A stretch of 64,000 nucleotides of DNA, from the NCBI GenBank assembly GCA_021790935.1, contig JAJYFL010000001.1, positions 306,617 to 370,616 on the forward strand, in the 5' to 3' direction. Under the pieces are notes generated by a model. The model saw nothing but the letters and a program-made list of their open reading frames with translations. It was not told the origin of the DNA and did not search any database. Positions 32,990 through 41,457 of the stretch are shown here, one piece after another. The position numbers and the translations under genes are program-made. The DNA is from a bacterium. GTDB lineage: Bacteria; Vulcanimicrobiota; Vulcanimicrobiia; Vulcanimicrobiales; Vulcanimicrobiaceae. Each line of letters opens with the position of its first letter. Within the stretch, counting starts at the first letter, position 1.

Positions 32990-34332
32990 TGAGCGTTCGA
33001 GCGATCGTGCTGGCGGCGGGCAAGGGAACGCGCATGAAGAGCGCGCGGCCGAAGATCCTGCACGAACTCTGCGGCCGGCCGCTGCTCTGGTACGTCGTTC
33101 GCTCCCTGCGCGCGGCCGGCATCGGCGAGATCCTCGTCGTCGCCAGTCCAGATCTCGACGGCATGCTCGGCGAGTTCGGGGTGCGAAGCGTGGTGCAGCC
33201 GGAGCCGCTCGGAACCGGGCATGCGGTTGCCGTCGCCCTGCAAGCGCTCGACGAGCGGCCCGGCGGTCGCGTCGTCGTGGCTTACGGCGATATGCCGCTC
33301 GTCCGCGACGAGATTTTTCGTTCGGCGATCGCCTCGCTGCAAGAAGAAGGCGGCTCCGCGCTCGCAGTCGTGACCGCACGAATGCCCTTTGCCTCTAACT
33401 TCGGGCGCGTCATCCGCGGCGCCGGCGGCGTGGAGCGCATCGTAGAAGTTCGCGATGCGACGCCCGAAGAGCTCGCGGTAGACGAGCTCAACGCCGGTAT
33501 CTACGCTTTCGACGAGGGCGCGTTGCGCGAAGCGGTTTCGAGCTTGCGTCCCGACAACGCTCAGGGTGAGTACTATCTGACCGATACGATCGGGCACGTC
33601 GTTCGCAGCGGGCGCCGCGTCGTCCCGGTCGAGGCGGGGGATTACCGGCACGTTTTGGGCATCAACGATCGCGTGGAACTCGCCCGCGCCCGGGCCGAGA
33701 TGAACGAGCGCATCTGCGCGCGGCATATGCGCGACGGCGTCACGATCGTCGACCCGAATACGACGTATCTCGAGCCGGAACTCTCGATCGGCCGCGATAC
33801 GGTGATCTACCCTAACACGACCATCGGGCGCCTCTCCGAGATCGGCGAACGCTGCACGATCGGTCCGAACGCGCGGCTCTCGAACGCAAGGCTGGGCGAC
33901 GGCGTGACGGTGCGCGAGAGCGTCGTATCCGACGCGAAGATCGGCGACGGCGCCAGCGTCGGTCCGTTCGCGCACGTTCGCGGCGATGCGGCGCTGGGCG
34001 CCGGAGTCCGCATCGGAAACTTCGTAGAAGTGAAGAGTTCGCAATTGGAACGGGATGTCAAAGTCGCGCACCTTTCGTATCTCGGCGACGCCTGCGTCGG
34101 CGAGCGCGCCAACATCGGCGCCGGGACGATTACGTGCAACTATGACGGACGGGTGAAGAACCGCACGACCATCGGCAAGGACGCGTTCATCGGGTCGAAT
34201 AGTTCGCTCGTCGCGCCCGTAACGATCGGCGAGGGAGCCCTCACCGGTGCGTCGTCGGTCGTTACGAAAGACGTGCCTGCCGGCGGGCGCGTCGCGGGGA
34301 ATCCGGCGAAGCCGCTTCCTCCGAAGAGGTAG
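32989..34332 (+). CDS. glmU: Bifunctional UDP-GlcNAc pyrophosphorylase / GlcN-1-P acetyltransferase
   Basis: A 447-aa enzyme that makes UDP-GlcNAc for peptidoglycan. The N-terminal pyrophosphorylase domain has the 'LAAGKGTRMKSARPKILHEL' signature, 'PLGTGHAV' and 'YGDMPLV'. The C-terminal left-handed beta-helix (from about residue 250) has hexapeptide repeats and the acetyltransferase motifs 'NFVEVKSSQL', 'AHLSYLGDA', 'NIGAGTITCNYDG' and 'IGSNSSLVAPVTIG'. Overlaps the gltX stop by 1 bp. A short gap separates it from the convergent decarboxylase gene. Confidence 0.95.
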   Translation: MSVRAIVLAAGKGTRMKSARPKILHELCGRPLLWYVVRSLRAAGIGEILVVASPDLDGMLGEFGVRSVVQPEPLGTGHAVAVALQALDERPGGRVVVAYGDMPLVRDEIFRSAIASLQEEGGSALAVVTARMPFASNFGRVIRGAGGVERIVEVRDATPEELAVDELNAGIYAFDEGALREAVSSLRPDNAQGEYYLTDTIGHVVRSGRRVVPVEAGDYRHVLGINDRVELARARAEMNERICARHMRDGVTIVDPNTTYLEPELSIGRDTVIYPNTTIGRLSEIGERCTIGPNARLSNARLGDGVTVRESVVSDAKIGDGASVGPFAHVRGDAALGAGVRIGNFVEVKSSQLERDVKVAHLSYLGDACVGERANIGAGTITCNYDGRVKNRTTIGKDAFIGSNSSLVAPVTIGEGALTGASSVVTKDVPAGGRVAGNPAKPLPPKR

Positions 34333-34335
34333 TCC

Positions 34336-35760
34336 TCACCCCGCCGCAAGGCGGCGCAGCGCGTCGAGCAGCACGTCGAAGTCCTCGTCGCGCGAACGGT
34401 GGTTGACGACGCAGACGCGGATCGCGCGGCAGCCGCCGACGGTCGTCGAGGAGGCGACCGCGATACCGCTCTCTTGCAAGCGAATGGTGAGTTCCTCGTT
34501 GAAACGGTCGAGAGCCTCTCCGTGGAGTCCCGGCGCGGCGTAGCGGAAGCAGACGACGTTGAGGCCGACCGGCGCGACCAGTTCGAACGCCGGGTCCCGC
34601 TCGACGAGCGTCTTGAGATATTGGGCTTGCGCGCAGTTGCGTGCGATCGCCTCGCCGAGCTTGCGCGCCCCGTGCTCCTTGATCGCAAACCAGACCTTGA
34701 GCGCACGGAATCCGCGCGAGAGATCGGGGCCGAAGTCGGCGAACCACGGCGAGCCCGAAGATAATCCCCGTTGCGTACGCGTTAGATAGGCCGTTGTGGA
34801 GGAAAACGTCGCACGCTGCATCTCGCCATCGCGCACGAGTACGCAGCCGGCGTCGTAGGGGACGTGCAGCCACTTGTGAAAATCGAACGCGATGGAATCC
34901 GCGCGTTCGATACCGAGCAGCAGCGGTCGAAGCGACGGCGCGAGGTACGCCATGGCCCCAAAGGCGCCGTCGACGTGGAACCAGAGACCCTCGCCCCGCG
35001 CGAGTTCCGCGAGGTCGTCGAGCGGATCGATCGCGCCGGTATCGACGGTGCCGGCGCTCCCGATCAGCATGAATGGGCGATATCCGGCGGCGCGGTCCCG
35101 CGCGATCGCCGCCGCCGCAGCGGCGGTAGGCAAGCGGTGCCGTTCGTCTACGGGGAGCGCCCGCAGCATCGCCGACCCGAGGCCGGCGTTTTCGAAGGCC
35201 GCGCGCACGCTGCTATGTGCGTCGGAAGATGCGTATGCCGTCAGGCGCAGCGCGTCGCCCGCGAGCCCCGATTCGCGTACGCGCGTCCCGAGTGCCCACG
35301 TTCGGGCTACGAGAACGGCGATGAAGTTCGCGGCGGAGGTTCCCGTCACCGTTATGCCCCCGGCCGTGGGCGGAAAACCGAAGAGCGTTTTGAACCAGTC
35401 GATGACCTGCCGCTCGACGTAGACCGCACCGTGGTTGCGCCCGCCCACGTTCGCGTTCATCGTCGCGGCCAGCAGTTCGGCGATCGCCCCGCTCGCAGAC
35501 CCCGTACCTTGCACCCAACCGAAGAAGCGCGGGTGGACGTTCGCGCCGTTGTATGGGAAGATCGCCTCGGAAAACTCGCGGTACGCGCCTTCGAAACCGG
35601 CCGGCTCTTGCGGCATCGGCGCTCGCAGCCGCGTCTTTACGTCGTCTGGAACCTCTCGCCACGCAGGCTCGTCGCGGATGCGCTCGAGATAATCGAGCGC
35701 ATCGTCGAGCACGCGGTGGCTCTGTGCCCGAAAGGCGTTCCAATCAGAGGGGTCGAGCAC
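34336..35760 (-). CDS. PLP-dependent group II decarboxylase (aromatic amino acid type)
   Basis: A 474-aa protein from a GTG (35760) that overlaps the upstream gene by 17 bp. Fold type I group II features: 'PRFFGWVQGTGSASGAIAEL', 'GGITVTGTSAANFIAVLVAR', 'SSDAHSSVRAAFENAG', 'IGSAGTVDTGAIDPL', the cofactor aspartate in 'FHVDGAFGAMAY' and the Schiff-base lysine in 'FDFHKWLHVPYDAGC'. The family covers DOPA, tyrosine, tryptophan, histidine and glutamate decarboxylases; the substrate is not readable. Tight coupling to a TPR/ATP-grasp protein suggests that the amine product or amino acid is used in a ligation reaction. Confidence 0.88.
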   Translation of the reverse strand: MLDPSDWNAFRAQSHRVLDDALDYLERIRDEPAWREVPDDVKTRLRAPMPQEPAGFEGAYREFSEAIFPYNGANVHPRFFGWVQGTGSASGAIAELLAATMNANVGGRNHGAVYVERQVIDWFKTLFGFPPTAGGITVTGTSAANFIAVLVARTWALGTRVRESGLAGDALRLTAYASSDAHSSVRAAFENAGLGSAMLRALPVDERHRLPTAAAAAAIARDRAAGYRPFMLIGSAGTVDTGAIDPLDDLAELARGEGLWFHVDGAFGAMAYLAPSLRPLLLGIERADSIAFDFHKWLHVPYDAGCVLVRDGEMQRATFSSTTAYLTRTQRGLSSGSPWFADFGPDLSRGFRALKVWFAIKEHGARKLGEAIARNCAQAQYLKTLVERDPAFELVAPVGLNVVCFRYAAPGLHGEALDRFNEELTIRLQESGIAVASSTTVGGCRAIRVCVVNHRSRDEDFDVLLDALRRLAAG

Positions 35761-37174
35761 GACGCGAATCCACCATGCGCTCCAGCGCTTTGAAGATGCG
35801 GGTAACGTAGCGGCGTTTGTAGGGGAACGTCTCGACCGGGTCGCTCGCGTGTACGATGATGGCCGGGTCAACTTCAAAGACGAGCAGCCGCCCGTCTACG
35901 CCGATCGAACAATCGATGCCGACGTATTCGAGTCCGACGGCCAGTGCGACATCGCGAAGCGCGCGTTGCAGCGGCGCATCGAAGACCGATTCGAAGGCTG
36001 CGAGGTAACGCTCTTCCTCGGCGCGCATCCATGCGTTGTCGGCCATCGGTGCGTTGTAGTAATGGATCATCCAGTTGGGAGAGATCGCCAGATGGTACGG
36101 ATAGGGTATGCCGTCGACGCAGACGACTCGATACTTCCGGTAGTAGCCGTCCGGCCGCCGGTACTCGACGAAGGGGCTCAGGTAGTACGCCGGCGCGCGA
36201 GCGCGGTCGAGATAGCCTTGGAGCTCGCCGGTTGCGCCGATCTTCGAGAGACCGTGGCCGGCGTGCGAGTCGACCGGGCGAATCAGATACGGCGGTGCGA
36301 ACGGCAGGCAGCCGCGTTCGAGCTCCTCCCGCTCGACGCGGGCCACGGGCGGCGTTACGCAGTTCGCGATTCCATTCAGGCATTCGACGAGGCGCAGGCG
36401 GTTGGTCCGTAGCACCGCCTGCGGATCGTTGACGTACGGCACGCCGAGTCGTGCGACGAGCACCGACGCGAGCTTCAGCGCCTCGGCGCAACGCTCCGAT
36501 TCGCCGATCGCGTTGAACACGACGTCGGCGGGAGGTGGGACCACCAGGCGCGCTTGTTCGGGCGAGACGAGGTAGAGCTTGTGCAGCGTCGTCGTCTCGC
36601 GATCGAATAGAAAATCGACGGGCGTATTGGCGAGCCAGTCTCCGGGTGCGAGCAACGCCAGGACGCGGCGTCGTTCGTGTGGGGCGGCGAGCGTGAAGAC
36701 TTGCTGCTTGGCAAGGGCGCGCGCTTGGAATGCAATCGCACTCTGCGGGGAGCCTTCGATCTGCTCGATTTCGTACATCGCGAGATTGGCGGCGACGTTG
36801 TCGGGCTCGCGCTCTAATACGCGCAGGTAGCGCTCCTTCGCCTCTCCGGTTCGCGCGCCGCGCAGCAATATGGCGGCCATGCCGATCTCGGCCGCGGCGA
36901 GTTCGGGCGCGATGGCGAGTGCCTCGGCGTAGGTTCGCAGCGCCGCTTCGGTCTCTCCGGATTCATCGAGCACGAGGGCGAGATTGCTGCGTAACTCCGC
37001 GAGATCGGGAAAGCGCGCGACGGCATCCCGCAACGCTGCCAGCGCCTCGTTCCGTCTTCCCTGGGCGCGCAGCGCGATGCCGTGCTGATTGGCGACCGCG
37101 GCGGCCGCCGGGAGCGTTGGCCGGTAAATGCGTTCGATGGGTACTATCCTCAGCGTGTACGCGACTGTGCTCAC
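35744..37174 (-). CDS. TPR protein with ATP-grasp-like C-terminal domain
   Basis: About 476 aa from a GTG at 37174. Residues about 20-165 are tetratricopeptide repeats (e.g. 'ALRAQGRRNEALAALRDAVA'). The C-terminal 280 aa look like an ATP-grasp ligase: 'TLHKLYLVSPEQARLVVPPP' pre-ATP-grasp segment, flexible loop 'YLIRPVDSHAGHGLSKI', 'YYRKYRVVCVDGIPYPYHLA', and metal-binding 'YVGIDCSIGVDGRLLVFEVD'. Such domains form amide bonds using an acyl phosphate. The 5' end is uncertain: it overlaps the divergent GGDEF gene by up to 47 bp. The end overlaps the decarboxylase by 17 bp. No precise family known to me. Confidence 0.72.
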   Translation of the reverse strand: MSTVAYTLRIVPIERIYRPTLPAAAAVANQHGIALRAQGRRNEALAALRDAVARFPDLAELRSNLALVLDESGETEAALRTYAEALAIAPELAAAEIGMAAILLRGARTGEAKERYLRVLEREPDNVAANLAMYEIEQIEGSPQSAIAFQARALAKQQVFTLAAPHERRRVLALLAPGDWLANTPVDFLFDRETTTLHKLYLVSPEQARLVVPPPADVVFNAIGESERCAEALKLASVLVARLGVPYVNDPQAVLRTNRLRLVECLNGIANCVTPPVARVEREELERGCLPFAPPYLIRPVDSHAGHGLSKIGATGELQGYLDRARAPAYYLSPFVEYRRPDGYYRKYRVVCVDGIPYPYHLAISPNWMIHYYNAPMADNAWMRAEEERYLAAFESVFDAPLQRALRDVALAVGLEYVGIDCSIGVDGRLLVFEVDPAIIVHASDPVETFPYKRRYVTRIFKALERMVDSRRARPL

Positions 37175-38258
37175 GCTTGTCGCCCTCGTCGTCTTTCTCC
37201 TCGCTCTACTCGCGTGGACCCATCGCTGCGGCGCGCGTGCGGCTCGCCGCCTAGAGCGGCAGCAGGCGAGCGAAACGGCCCTGCTGCATGCGGCGCGCTT
37301 GCTGATGGCGGCATCGCGCGAGGGCAGCGATGCGGTGCTCTCGGAGATGGATCGAACCTTGCGCGCGCTGGAGCCTGCGATCGATGCGGTGCTCGTCTTC
37401 GTGCCTGCCGGCGAAGATCTGCTGTGCGTCCACGCGGGCGGCCGGCGGACGGGAGAGTTCGCCGGAGCGCGGTTGCGCCGCGACCGTTCCCGCGTGCTGC
37501 CGGCGCTTGCAGCCGCGGCCGGCCATCGCATCCTGCTCTGTGGAGATGCGCGGCCGGTACTTCCCACCGATCGCAGCGCCCTAGCGGTACCGATGGCCTG
37601 CGAACGCGACGGATGCGCCGTCGTCTATGCGGCGTCGGCGGCTTCGCAGCCGTTCGGGAACGTCGAGGCTCTCGTGCGCACGATCGAGCTCGCCGCGCAG
37701 CCGTACGCGCTCGCGGTAGACCGCGAGGCCGATCGTGCCGACGCGACCTTTGACGGGCTGACGGGGCTCCTGACGCCCCGTGCCTTTCGCATCCGGCTGG
37801 AGCGGGAGATCGCGCGGGCGCGCCTCACCGGCAACGGAACGCTCTCGCTGTGGTTCGTCGACACGGATAATTTCAAACGCGTCAACGATACCTTCGGCCA
37901 CGCCACCGGAGACGTGGTGCTGCAGCGCATGGCGGCCCTTCTGCGAGCGCACACCGTACCCGGCGTCGACCTCACCGCTCGTAACGGTGGCGACGAGTTC
38001 TGCGCGATCGTCTGCGGCGCGCAGAAGACCGTCGCGATCGAGCGAGCGCAGGGATTTTGCCGGGCGGTCCGCGAGTGCGATTTCGGCGTGGATGCGAAGG
38101 TGAGCGCGAGCGTCGGCGTCGCGACGTATCCCTACGATGCCGGAACCGCGAGCGCGCTGCTCGAAACGGCCGACGCGGCGATGTATCACAGCAAACGCGC
38201 CGGACGGGACTGCGTTTCCTTCGCCTCGAACCCGGACGCGTTCGACGTGTACCGTTAG
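37128..38258 (+). CDS. Membrane-anchored GGDEF diguanylate cyclase with GAF-like domain
   Basis: A 376-aa protein. One N-terminal transmembrane helix (about 8-30), a GAF-like domain (about 50-195), then a GGDEF domain starting 'DATFDGLTGLLTPRAF'. The active-site motif G-G-D-E-F is intact at 287-291, and 'FVDTDNFKRVNDTFGHATGD' carries the metal and substrate residues. It should make cyclic di-GMP from two GTP. The RxxD inhibitory site usually found just before GGDEF is absent (VDLTARN), so product inhibition may be lacking. ATGs at 37128 and 37137 are both possible starts. The start overlaps the divergent TPR gene. Confidence 0.88.
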   Translation: MRSMGTILSVYATVLTLVALVVFLLALLAWTHRCGARAARRLERQQASETALLHAARLLMAASREGSDAVLSEMDRTLRALEPAIDAVLVFVPAGEDLLCVHAGGRRTGEFAGARLRRDRSRVLPALAAAAGHRILLCGDARPVLPTDRSALAVPMACERDGCAVVYAASAASQPFGNVEALVRTIELAAQPYALAVDREADRADATFDGLTGLLTPRAFRIRLEREIARARLTGNGTLSLWFVDTDNFKRVNDTFGHATGDVVLQRMAALLRAHTVPGVDLTARNGGDEFCAIVCGAQKTVAIERAQGFCRAVRECDFGVDAKVSASVGVATYPYDAGTASALLETADAAMYHSKRAGRDCVSFASNPDAFDVYR

Positions 38259-38328
38259 CGAGTGCCCGAGAGGCGCCGTTCGGCCGGCCAAAGAAGCGAT
38301 TGCCGCGGCCGGCTCGAAGACCACGCTC

Positions 38329-39462
38329 ATGGCGGTCAAGTTCGTTTGGATCACGCCCGATGCGGAGCGCCTCATGGGGTATTGCGCGCGCGTGAGCAAT
38401 CCCGAAAACCAAGAGAATCCCAACGTCGCCGGCCTTCTGCGCTACTGCATCGCGCACGGGCATTGGTCGGTTTTCGAAATGGCCGACATGTGCGTCGAGA
38501 TCCAAACCACGCGCGGCATCAGCGCGCAGATAATCCGTCACCGCAGCTTTCACTTTCAAGAGTTTTGCGTTGCCGGCGAGACGCTGATAACTACGGTTCC
38601 GCAGCCGTCGGAAGAGCCGGAGTGCGTTCCGATCGAAGCTCTCTTTCGCAGGGGAGAGAGCGCTCGCGGCGTACGCCTGCGCGTGTACGACGAAGCCCGC
38701 GGGATCTTTACGACAGCGCCCCTACGCGAAGTGTTTTTTACCGGCAGGAAGCCCGTCTACGAAGTAGCGCTCGCCGACGGCAAGACCATACGCTGCACGA
38801 AAGAACATCGCTTTCTCACGCGCGACGGCTTCGAACGGCTCGACGCGATCGTCGGATTGCAAGGGGAAAACGAACGCGCCAGGATGACGAAGCCCGGAGT
38901 CGTCGGCACGAACGGTCTGGCGTCGCTCGCGCGGGAGACGGGCGGCGTGCTGGTTCCGCGATGGGTCGAGATCTCCGCGGTGCGGTATCTCGGCGTTACG
39001 GATACCTACGACCTCGAGGTTTGGCACCGGTCGCACAACTACGTCGCCGGCCGAATCGTCGTTCACAACAGCCAGCGGTATGCCGCAGTCCAGCGTATCG
39101 AGCACGCGCACCCGCGCCGCCAAGATCCGAAGAACCGCCAATCCTCGCACGACGATCTCTCCGCCGAGACGCTGGCGTGGTTCGAGAAGGCTCAGACCGA
39201 ACACTTCAGCCGCTCGCTGCAGCTTTACGAGCAAGCGCTCGAGGCAGGCATAGCGAAGGAATCGGCGCGTTTCCTCTTGCCGATGGCTTCGGGGACGACG
39301 ATTTACATGAAGGGCACCGTGCGCGATTGGATACATTACATCAACCTGCGTTCGGATCCGAGCACGCAACTCGAGCATCGCGAGATCGCCGAGGCCTGCA
39401 GGGACCTTTTCGTCGATCGCTTGCCGGTCGTTGCGGAGGCTCTGGGCTGGCGCGAGCCGTGA
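38329..39462 (+). CDS. thyX: Flavin-dependent thymidylate synthase with in-frame mini-intein
   Basis: A precursor of 377 aa: extein 1-79, intein 80-247, extein 248-377. The spliced extein (209 aa) contains the ThyX signature R-H-R-x7-S, reconstructed as 'RHRSFHFQEF' joined to 'SQRYA', and 'FLLPMASGTTIYMKGTVRDW'. ThyX makes dTMP from dUMP with FAD, NADPH and methylene-THF. The intein interrupts the signature immediately before the serine that follows splicing. The enzyme should be inactive until splicing, as the motif is split. The ATG at 38329 has no strong ribosome-binding site. The stop overlaps the start of the next gene (TGATG). Confidence 0.93.
   Translation: MAVKFVWITPDAERLMGYCARVSNPENQENPNVAGLLRYCIAHGHWSVFEMADMCVEIQTTRGISAQIIRHRSFHFQEFCVAGETLITTVPQPSEEPECVPIEALFRRGESARGVRLRVYDEARGIFTTAPLREVFFTGRKPVYEVALADGKTIRCTKEHRFLTRDGFERLDAIVGLQGENERARMTKPGVVGTNGLASLARETGGVLVPRWVEISAVRYLGVTDTYDLEVWHRSHNYVAGRIVVHNSQRYAAVQRIEHAHPRRQDPKNRQSSHDDLSAETLAWFEKAQTEHFSRSLQLYEQALEAGIAKESARFLLPMASGTTIYMKGTVRDWIHYINLRSDPSTQLEHREIAEACRDLFVDRLPVVAEALGWREP
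38566..39069 (+). other. ThyX mini-intein (168 aa, no homing endonuclease)
   Basis: Begins with Cys (C-V-A-G-E-T-L-I-T-T, block A) and ends with V-V-H-N followed by extein Ser (block G). Block B is 'TIRCTKEHRFLTRDGF' with the T-x-x-H pattern. Block F is 'DTYDLEVWHRSHNYVAGR'. There are no LAGLIDADG or HNH motifs in the 50-70 aa between blocks B and F, so it cannot home by itself. All residues needed for class 1 splicing (Cys1, block B His, penultimate His, terminal Asn, +1 Ser) are present. Confidence 0.92.
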
Positions 39463-40709
39463 TGGCGCGCGCGGCGATCGTTTTGCTGCTCGTGCTCGCC
39501 GCGGGCGCTAGCGTTCGAGCCGCTCCGACGCGTCCCAACGCCCTCGACCGGCGCGTCGACGCGATCCCGTCGGCACGCCTGTTGGCGCAGCCGGCAACTG
39601 CGCTGGTCGACGTGGAACGTGAGAAGGCGGCGATTCGCTTGCAGAGCTGGTTGACGCCGCTGTGGTGCGCGACGATCGCTCTTCAAATCTTGGCGCTCGC
39701 CTATTTTTGGCAGGCGGGCGGAGCGGCCCGGTGGCGCAACTGGCTGCGCCGATCGGTCGGCGGCGAGTTCGTCGTGCGTTTTTGCTTCGGAGCGACGTTG
39801 GCCGCGATCGCGCGCGTTGCCGCGCTCGTTCCCCAATTCTTAGATTACCGGGTCGCGCGCGCGATGCAGTTGGCGGTCGAACTTTCGGGAACGTGGTTCT
39901 CGGGCTGGTTGGCCGGAACGCTCTTTGCCATGGCCGCCGCGGGCGTGGTCGCCTCCGTCGTCTTGTGGCTGGCCGACCGCACGCACCAGTGGTATATCTA
40001 CGTGGCGGTAGCGGCCGTCGCCGGGTCGCTGCTCTTCGCTTGGGCGAATCCGCTGGTGGTCGCGCCGCTCTTCAACCGGTATACGCCGCTTCCGGATCGT
40101 CCTTACGGGCGTCGCATCGCCGCGCTGCAAGCGCGTGCGGGCCTTTCGGGTCTGACGCTCGCCGAGAGTCATCTCGCGAGCCAAACGGAGAGCGGAGCGT
40201 CGTCGGTCATCGGCCTCTGGAACTCCCGGCGCGTCGTTTTCAGCGATACCTTGCTCGCGGGCGCGACGGCACGCGAAGTGGCGTTCGTCGCCGCGCGCGA
40301 TTTCGGTGAAGTGGCCGCCGCCGAGCCGTTGCAGATGGCGCTTGCCGATGCGCTCGCCGCAATCGCGATCGCCTCACTCGCCGTATTCGTGGCCGACCGC
40401 ATCGGTTTTCGCCGCGACGACGACGAGGTCTCGCGATTAGCGCTGGTGGCGGCGCTCCTCGTCTGTTCCTACGTCGTCGTCGTGCCGGGACTCAACGCAT
40501 ACCATCGGCATCTCGCTTCACAGGCCGACCGATTTGCGGTCGCGCTGACGCACGACCCGGTAGCCGGCATCCGTTCGGCGATCCGCATGGCCAACCAGGG
40601 GCTGGTCGTCGTGTGCCCTTCGCCCTTCGCACGTGCGTATCTAAACGATCTGCCGAGCGTCGGCAGCCGCGTGGCCGCGCTCCAGGGTCGTCCCGACCCC
40701 TGCCGCTAG
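39462..40709 (+). CDS. M48 (Ste24-like) membrane protein lacking the zinc motif
   Basis: A 415-aa protein with an N-terminal signal or helix and several transmembrane segments (about 65-85, 105-125, 150-172, 178-196, 292-312, 325-343). The segment 'PLVVAPLFNRYTPLPDRPYG' and 'WNSRRVVFSDTLLAG' match the CAAX protease 1/HtpX family in the right order. At the active site the family's A-H-E-L-G-H is A-R-D-F-G-E here (about residues 278-283), so both zinc histidines and the catalytic glutamate are lost. The later histidines 'YHRHLASQADRFAVALT' still resemble the family. It is probably a catalytically dead paralogue with a binding or membrane quality-control role. Coupled to thyX by a TGATG overlap. 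Confidence 0.8.
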   Translation: MARAAIVLLLVLAAGASVRAAPTRPNALDRRVDAIPSARLLAQPATALVDVEREKAAIRLQSWLTPLWCATIALQILALAYFWQAGGAARWRNWLRRSVGGEFVVRFCFGATLAAIARVAALVPQFLDYRVARAMQLAVELSGTWFSGWLAGTLFAMAAAGVVASVVLWLADRTHQWYIYVAVAAVAGSLLFAWANPLVVAPLFNRYTPLPDRPYGRRIAALQARAGLSGLTLAESHLASQTESGASSVIGLWNSRRVVFSDTLLAGATAREVAFVAARDFGEVAAAEPLQMALADALAAIAIASLAVFVADRIGFRRDDDEVSRLALVAALLVCSYVVVVPGLNAYHRHLASQADRFAVALTHDPVAGIRSAIRMANQGLVVVCPSPFARAYLNDLPSVGSRVAALQGRPDPCR

Positions 40710-41383
40710 CGCGCGCTCGTAAAGACGCCGCCGGTGACCTGCGTGCCCAGATGGCGCGCGGTGAGCATCTCGACGACGGTGGCGTGAGCGACGCGCCCGT
40801 CAACGATCTGGGCCGCAGCGACGCCCGCACGTACCCCTAAGGCCGCAGCGCGGATGGCCGTGCGGAGATCGAGTGGTACGCTCGGCGACTCGGAGATAGC
40901 CAAGGCTTCGGCCGGCGTGAGTTCCTCGATGGTGGCGGCGGTCTGCGGATCGGGTATGCCGCCGAGCGCGTGGAAGAAGATCGCGCGGACGGCATCGGTC
41001 GCCGCAGCGATCGCTCTCGCTACGTCGTCGGCGCCGATGGCGACGTCGTCGCGTTCGAATGCGCTGAAGGCCGTCGGCTCCACGACGGGGATGTAACCCG
41101 CTGCGGTTAGCGTATGCAGTATTCCGGCTTGGACCGCTCCGAGGCCGCCGTTGCCTCGCGGCAGCATCGCTGCGTCCGATCCCGCTAAGCCGACGGCCGC
41201 GTTCCCCGAGCGGTTGATCGTGCGTACGAGCGCGCGCGCAGCGGGCGGCGAAGGTGCGACGACGATCGGCCGTACGCCCTCGCGCGCCAGAAAGACGAGG
41301 TCTGCCATCAGCGTCGAGTCCGGTGCGAAGGCCGTCGCTTCATCGATTCGCACCACGAACGCTTTCCCAGCGAAGTCGGCCAA
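40706..41383 (-). CDS. Degenerate acetylglutamate kinase-like (ArgB-like) protein
   Basis: A 225-aa amino-acid-kinase fold. The C-terminal half aligns well with ArgB: 'VEPTAFSAFERDDVAIGADD', 'TIEELTPAEALAISES', 'LDLRTAIRAAALGVRAGVAA' and 'IVDGRVAHATVVEMLTARHL'. The N-terminal phosphate-binding motifs are changed: G-K-x-F-V-V-R-I-D-E replaces the lysine-glycine-glycine strand, and A-P-S-P-P replaces the H-G-G-G-P loop. The protein is also shorter than ArgB (about 290). Kinase activity is doubtful, and a regulatory or binding role is more likely. No arginine genes lie next to it. It converges on the M48-like gene with a 4-bp overlap. Confidence 0.75.
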   Translation of the reverse strand: MADFAGKAFVVRIDEATAFAPDSTLMADLVFLAREGVRPIVVAPSPPAARALVRTINRSGNAAVGLAGSDAAMLPRGNGGLGAVQAGILHTLTAAGYIPVVEPTAFSAFERDDVAIGADDVARAIAAATDAVRAIFFHALGGIPDPQTAATIEELTPAEALAISESPSVPLDLRTAIRAAALGVRAGVAAAQIVDGRVAHATVVEMLTARHLGTQVTGGVFTSAR

Positions 41384-41437
41384 TCCGATACTCCCTCCGT
41401 CTGATCATACTATCGGACGCGCGCGCCGAAAGGATAG

Positions 41438-41457
41438 CGACTCCGACAGCCTCCTAG
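41438..41457. repeat. Solo end of the fold-back repeat
   Basis: CTCCGACAGCCTCCTAG at 41441-41457 equals the right end of the 223-bp element, with no matching left end nearby. Its TAG (minus strand, 41456-41454) is the pth stop codon. Confidence 0.75.

Noticed and set aside
34864..35793. Plus-strand open frame of about 310 codons
   Set aside because: Antisense to the clearly recognisable PLP decarboxylase; no motifs.
38660..39000. Homing endonuclease within the ThyX intein
   Set aside because: The region between splicing blocks is too short and has no LAGLIDADG, HNH or GIY-YIG motif.
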